From assembly GCA_030424825.1 (NCBI GenBank), contig JAUHWE010000182.1, forward strand, positions 1 through 7,997: 7,997 bases of DNA, read 5' to 3'. Every line of letters starts with the position of its first letter. Position 1 is the stretch's first letter. This document shows positions 6,632 through 7,997 of this stretch, in pieces. The translations under genes were made by a program, and so were the position numbers. Below the pieces are notes generated by a model, which had not been told where the DNA came from, made no database searches, and saw only the letters and a list, made by a program, of their open reading frames with translations. This DNA is from Verrucomicrobiia bacterium (lineage in GTDB: Bacteria; Verrucomicrobiota; Verrucomicrobiia; Opitutales; Opitutaceae).

Positions 6632-7997
6632 TATTTATTGGGGGAATAGGATTCCTGCCGCGCTTCTCTGAATCGATTGAAAGCATCGTTGGCCTCTTTC
6701 CCGGTTATCGTCGAATTGGTCCAGCTTCCAGGCTGGGGTGTGGCCGTCGCCTGAGTATCCGCGAGCCACGCGTCGAGCTGCTTTTTCATTTTGGAAAGTT
6801 GCTTACGGTTTTGGGAAGAGACGTCGTTCTTCTCCCCTAGATCGCGATCGAGGCGATAGAGCTCGAGCACCTCGTTCTCGTACGTGCCTTCCTTGGCGTT
6901 GGGGTGCAGGGCGATGAGCTTCCAGGGCCCTTCACGGACGGCTTCCGAGCGATTGCCATTGTTGGAAAGCGAGCCCCAATAGAGCGTTCGTTTAGGGAGC
7001 GATTTGCGGGCAAACAGAACGGGGGAAAGGTCGATACCATCGAGAGTGCGATTCCTGGGACGTTCAATGCCCGCTATCGAGAGAATGGTGGGCATTACAT
7101 CCAAGGTGAAGACCAGTTCGTCGGTTTGCTGGTTCGGCTTGATTTTACCGGGCCACCAAGCGATGGCGGGAACTCTATGGCCGCCTTCGTAGACGGAACC
7201 TTTGTGTCCGCGCAAGTTCGGGCTGCCGGTCGCTGTTTGCGGAGCGTCTCCATTGTCGGAAAAGAAGAGGATAAGCGTTTTTTCTGCCAGTCCCAGCTCA
7301 ACGATTTTCTTTCTCACCTGATCTACGCCGGTATCCATTTCGAGGATCATCTGTTTCATCGCTTCCTCGAGAGGCGTTTTCCGCTCCTCTAAACCAGGTC
7401 CGCGTTGTATGGGGTCATTGGGGCCTTGGATGGGCGCGTGAGGCGATTCGTGGGCGATGTAGAGACAGAAGGGCTGGTCTTTGTTCTTATCGATGAATTC
7501 AAGTGCATAGTGATTGATCAAATGAGTGGTGTAGCCCTCTTCAGGAGTCTCCGTTCGCCCGTGCCACCAATCGTGCTCGTAGTGGTCCCCCCAGTGGTTG
7601 ATGTAGTCGATGTTGCCGCTGTGGTATCCGCGAAAATAGTCAAATCCATGGTTCTGAGGATGAAACTCCGAATTGCGTTCGGGATATCCGAGATGCCATT
7701 TTCCGACCATTCCCGTGGCGTATCCTGCGTCTTGAAAAAGTTCGGGAAACGTGACTTCTATATCCCGCAGACCTTTCTGGCTTTCAGGATGTTCGGGATA
7801 AGGATGAATCACGGCTTCAATTCCGGTCCGTTGCTGGTAGCGCCCAGTCAGGAGGCCTGCTCGGGTTGGCGAGCAAACGTTTCCCGAAGAATGAAAATCA
7901 GAGAATCGCAGGCCTTCTCTCGCCAGTTGGTCCATTCCTGGAGTCTCGTAGTGAGGATTCCCGTAGGGAGCGATGCTGGGTCCGGCGAACCCCATGT
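6631..7997 (-). CDS. Type I (formylglycine-dependent) sulfatase A, 5' partial
   Basis: About 454 residues of an S1 sulfatase are visible. The first Met in the window (complement of 7993-7995) is almost certainly the Met of the family's DDMG metal-binding motif. The two bases beyond it fit an Asp codon, so the true start and any signal peptide lie to the right. Counting from that Met, C41 in CSPTR (41-45, followed by AGLLTG) is the formylglycine site. GKWHLG is at 98-103, SPHAP at 184-188 and FSDNGD at 245-250 (D247 and N248 as metal ligands). GHKGSVYEGG at 263-272 contains the conserved Lys265. These are typical of the arylsulfatase A / GalNAc-6-sulfatase-like branch. The tail after about 410 is polar and ends at a TAG that overlaps the next gene's GTG by one base. 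It acts on sulfate esters, perhaps of algal polysaccharide. Export is expected from the family but cannot be seen here. Confidence 0.94.
   Translation of the reverse strand, partial: MGFAGPSIAPYGNPHYETPGMDQLAREGLRFSDFHSSGNVCSPTRAGLLTGRYQQRTGIEAVIHPYPEHPESQKGLRDIEVTFPELFQDAGYATGMVGKWHLGYPERNSEFHPQNHGFDYFRGYHSGNIDYINHWGDHYEHDWWHGRTETPEEGYTTHLINHYALEFIDKNKDQPFCLYIAHESPHAPIQGPNDPIQRGPGLEERKTPLEEAMKQMILEMDTGVDQVRKKIVELGLAEKTLILFFSDNGDAPQTATGSPNLRGHKGSVYEGGHRVPAIAWWPGKIKPNQQTDELVFTLDVMPTILSIAGIERPRNRTLDGIDLSPVLFARKSLPKRTLYWGSLSNNGNRSEAVREGPWKLIALHPNAKEGTYENEVLELYRLDRDLGEKNDVSSQNRKQLSKMKKQLDAWLADTQATATPQPGSWTNSTITGKEANDAFNRFREARQESYSPNK

Noticed and set aside
6904..7392. 162-codon open frame on the plus strand, antisense to sulfatase A
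   Set aside because: It lies wholly within a strongly conserved sulfatase coding region and its translation shows no recognisable domain; it is a shadow of the real gene.

Overview
The window looks like chromosomal DNA from a member of the PVC superphylum, most likely a Verrucomicrobiota bacterium (an Opitutae-like marine polysaccharide degrader), with a planctomycete as the second choice. The main evidence is a secreted protein of the 'Pirellula/Verrucomicrobium-type' architecture (beta-propeller dehydrogenase-like domain, HEAT-like repeats, C-terminal CxxCH haem domain), two formylglycine-type sulfatases side by side, and a secreted alpha/beta hydrolase. Base composition is roughly balanced. 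No tRNA, rRNA, CRISPR array or transposase gene was seen.

Layout, left to right. At 2-1159 (+) is the 3' part of a PlsC-like acyltransferase gene whose frame is open to the left edge, so its real start lies outside the window. At 1160-1368 is a convergent intergenic gap with only a weak hairpin. At 1369-3903 (-) is the PVC-type propeller/HEAT/cytochrome c protein. At 4005-4073 is a perfect 26-bp inverted repeat with a 17-nt loop. It is built from two REP-like units and is followed on the minus strand by five T, so it probably also terminates transcription of the esterase gene. At 4069-4989 (-) is a secreted esterase/lipase-like hydrolase whose stop codon lies inside the repeat. At 4990-5164 is a gap with a possible promoter. 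At 5165-6631 (-) is a secreted sulfatase with a GTG start. At 6631-7997 (-) is a second sulfatase that runs off the right edge.

The four minus-strand genes read in the order sulfatase A, sulfatase B, esterase, propeller-cytochrome. The two sulfatases share one base (TAGTG) and are almost certainly co-translated. The esterase and the cytochrome protein may be separate transcription units, because a candidate promoter precedes the esterase and a strong terminator follows it. All are predicted to be exported (for sulfatase A this is inferred, as its N-terminus is missing). Together they suggest a periplasmic or surface programme that removes sulfate and ester groups from a sulfated, acylated glycan such as algal polysaccharide, alongside a redox protein of unknown substrate. 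The acyltransferase on the opposite strand is probably unrelated lipid metabolism. I found no entirely new system. The most unusual items are the REP-like terminator that supplies a stop codon and the uncharacterised propeller-HEAT-cytochrome protein.
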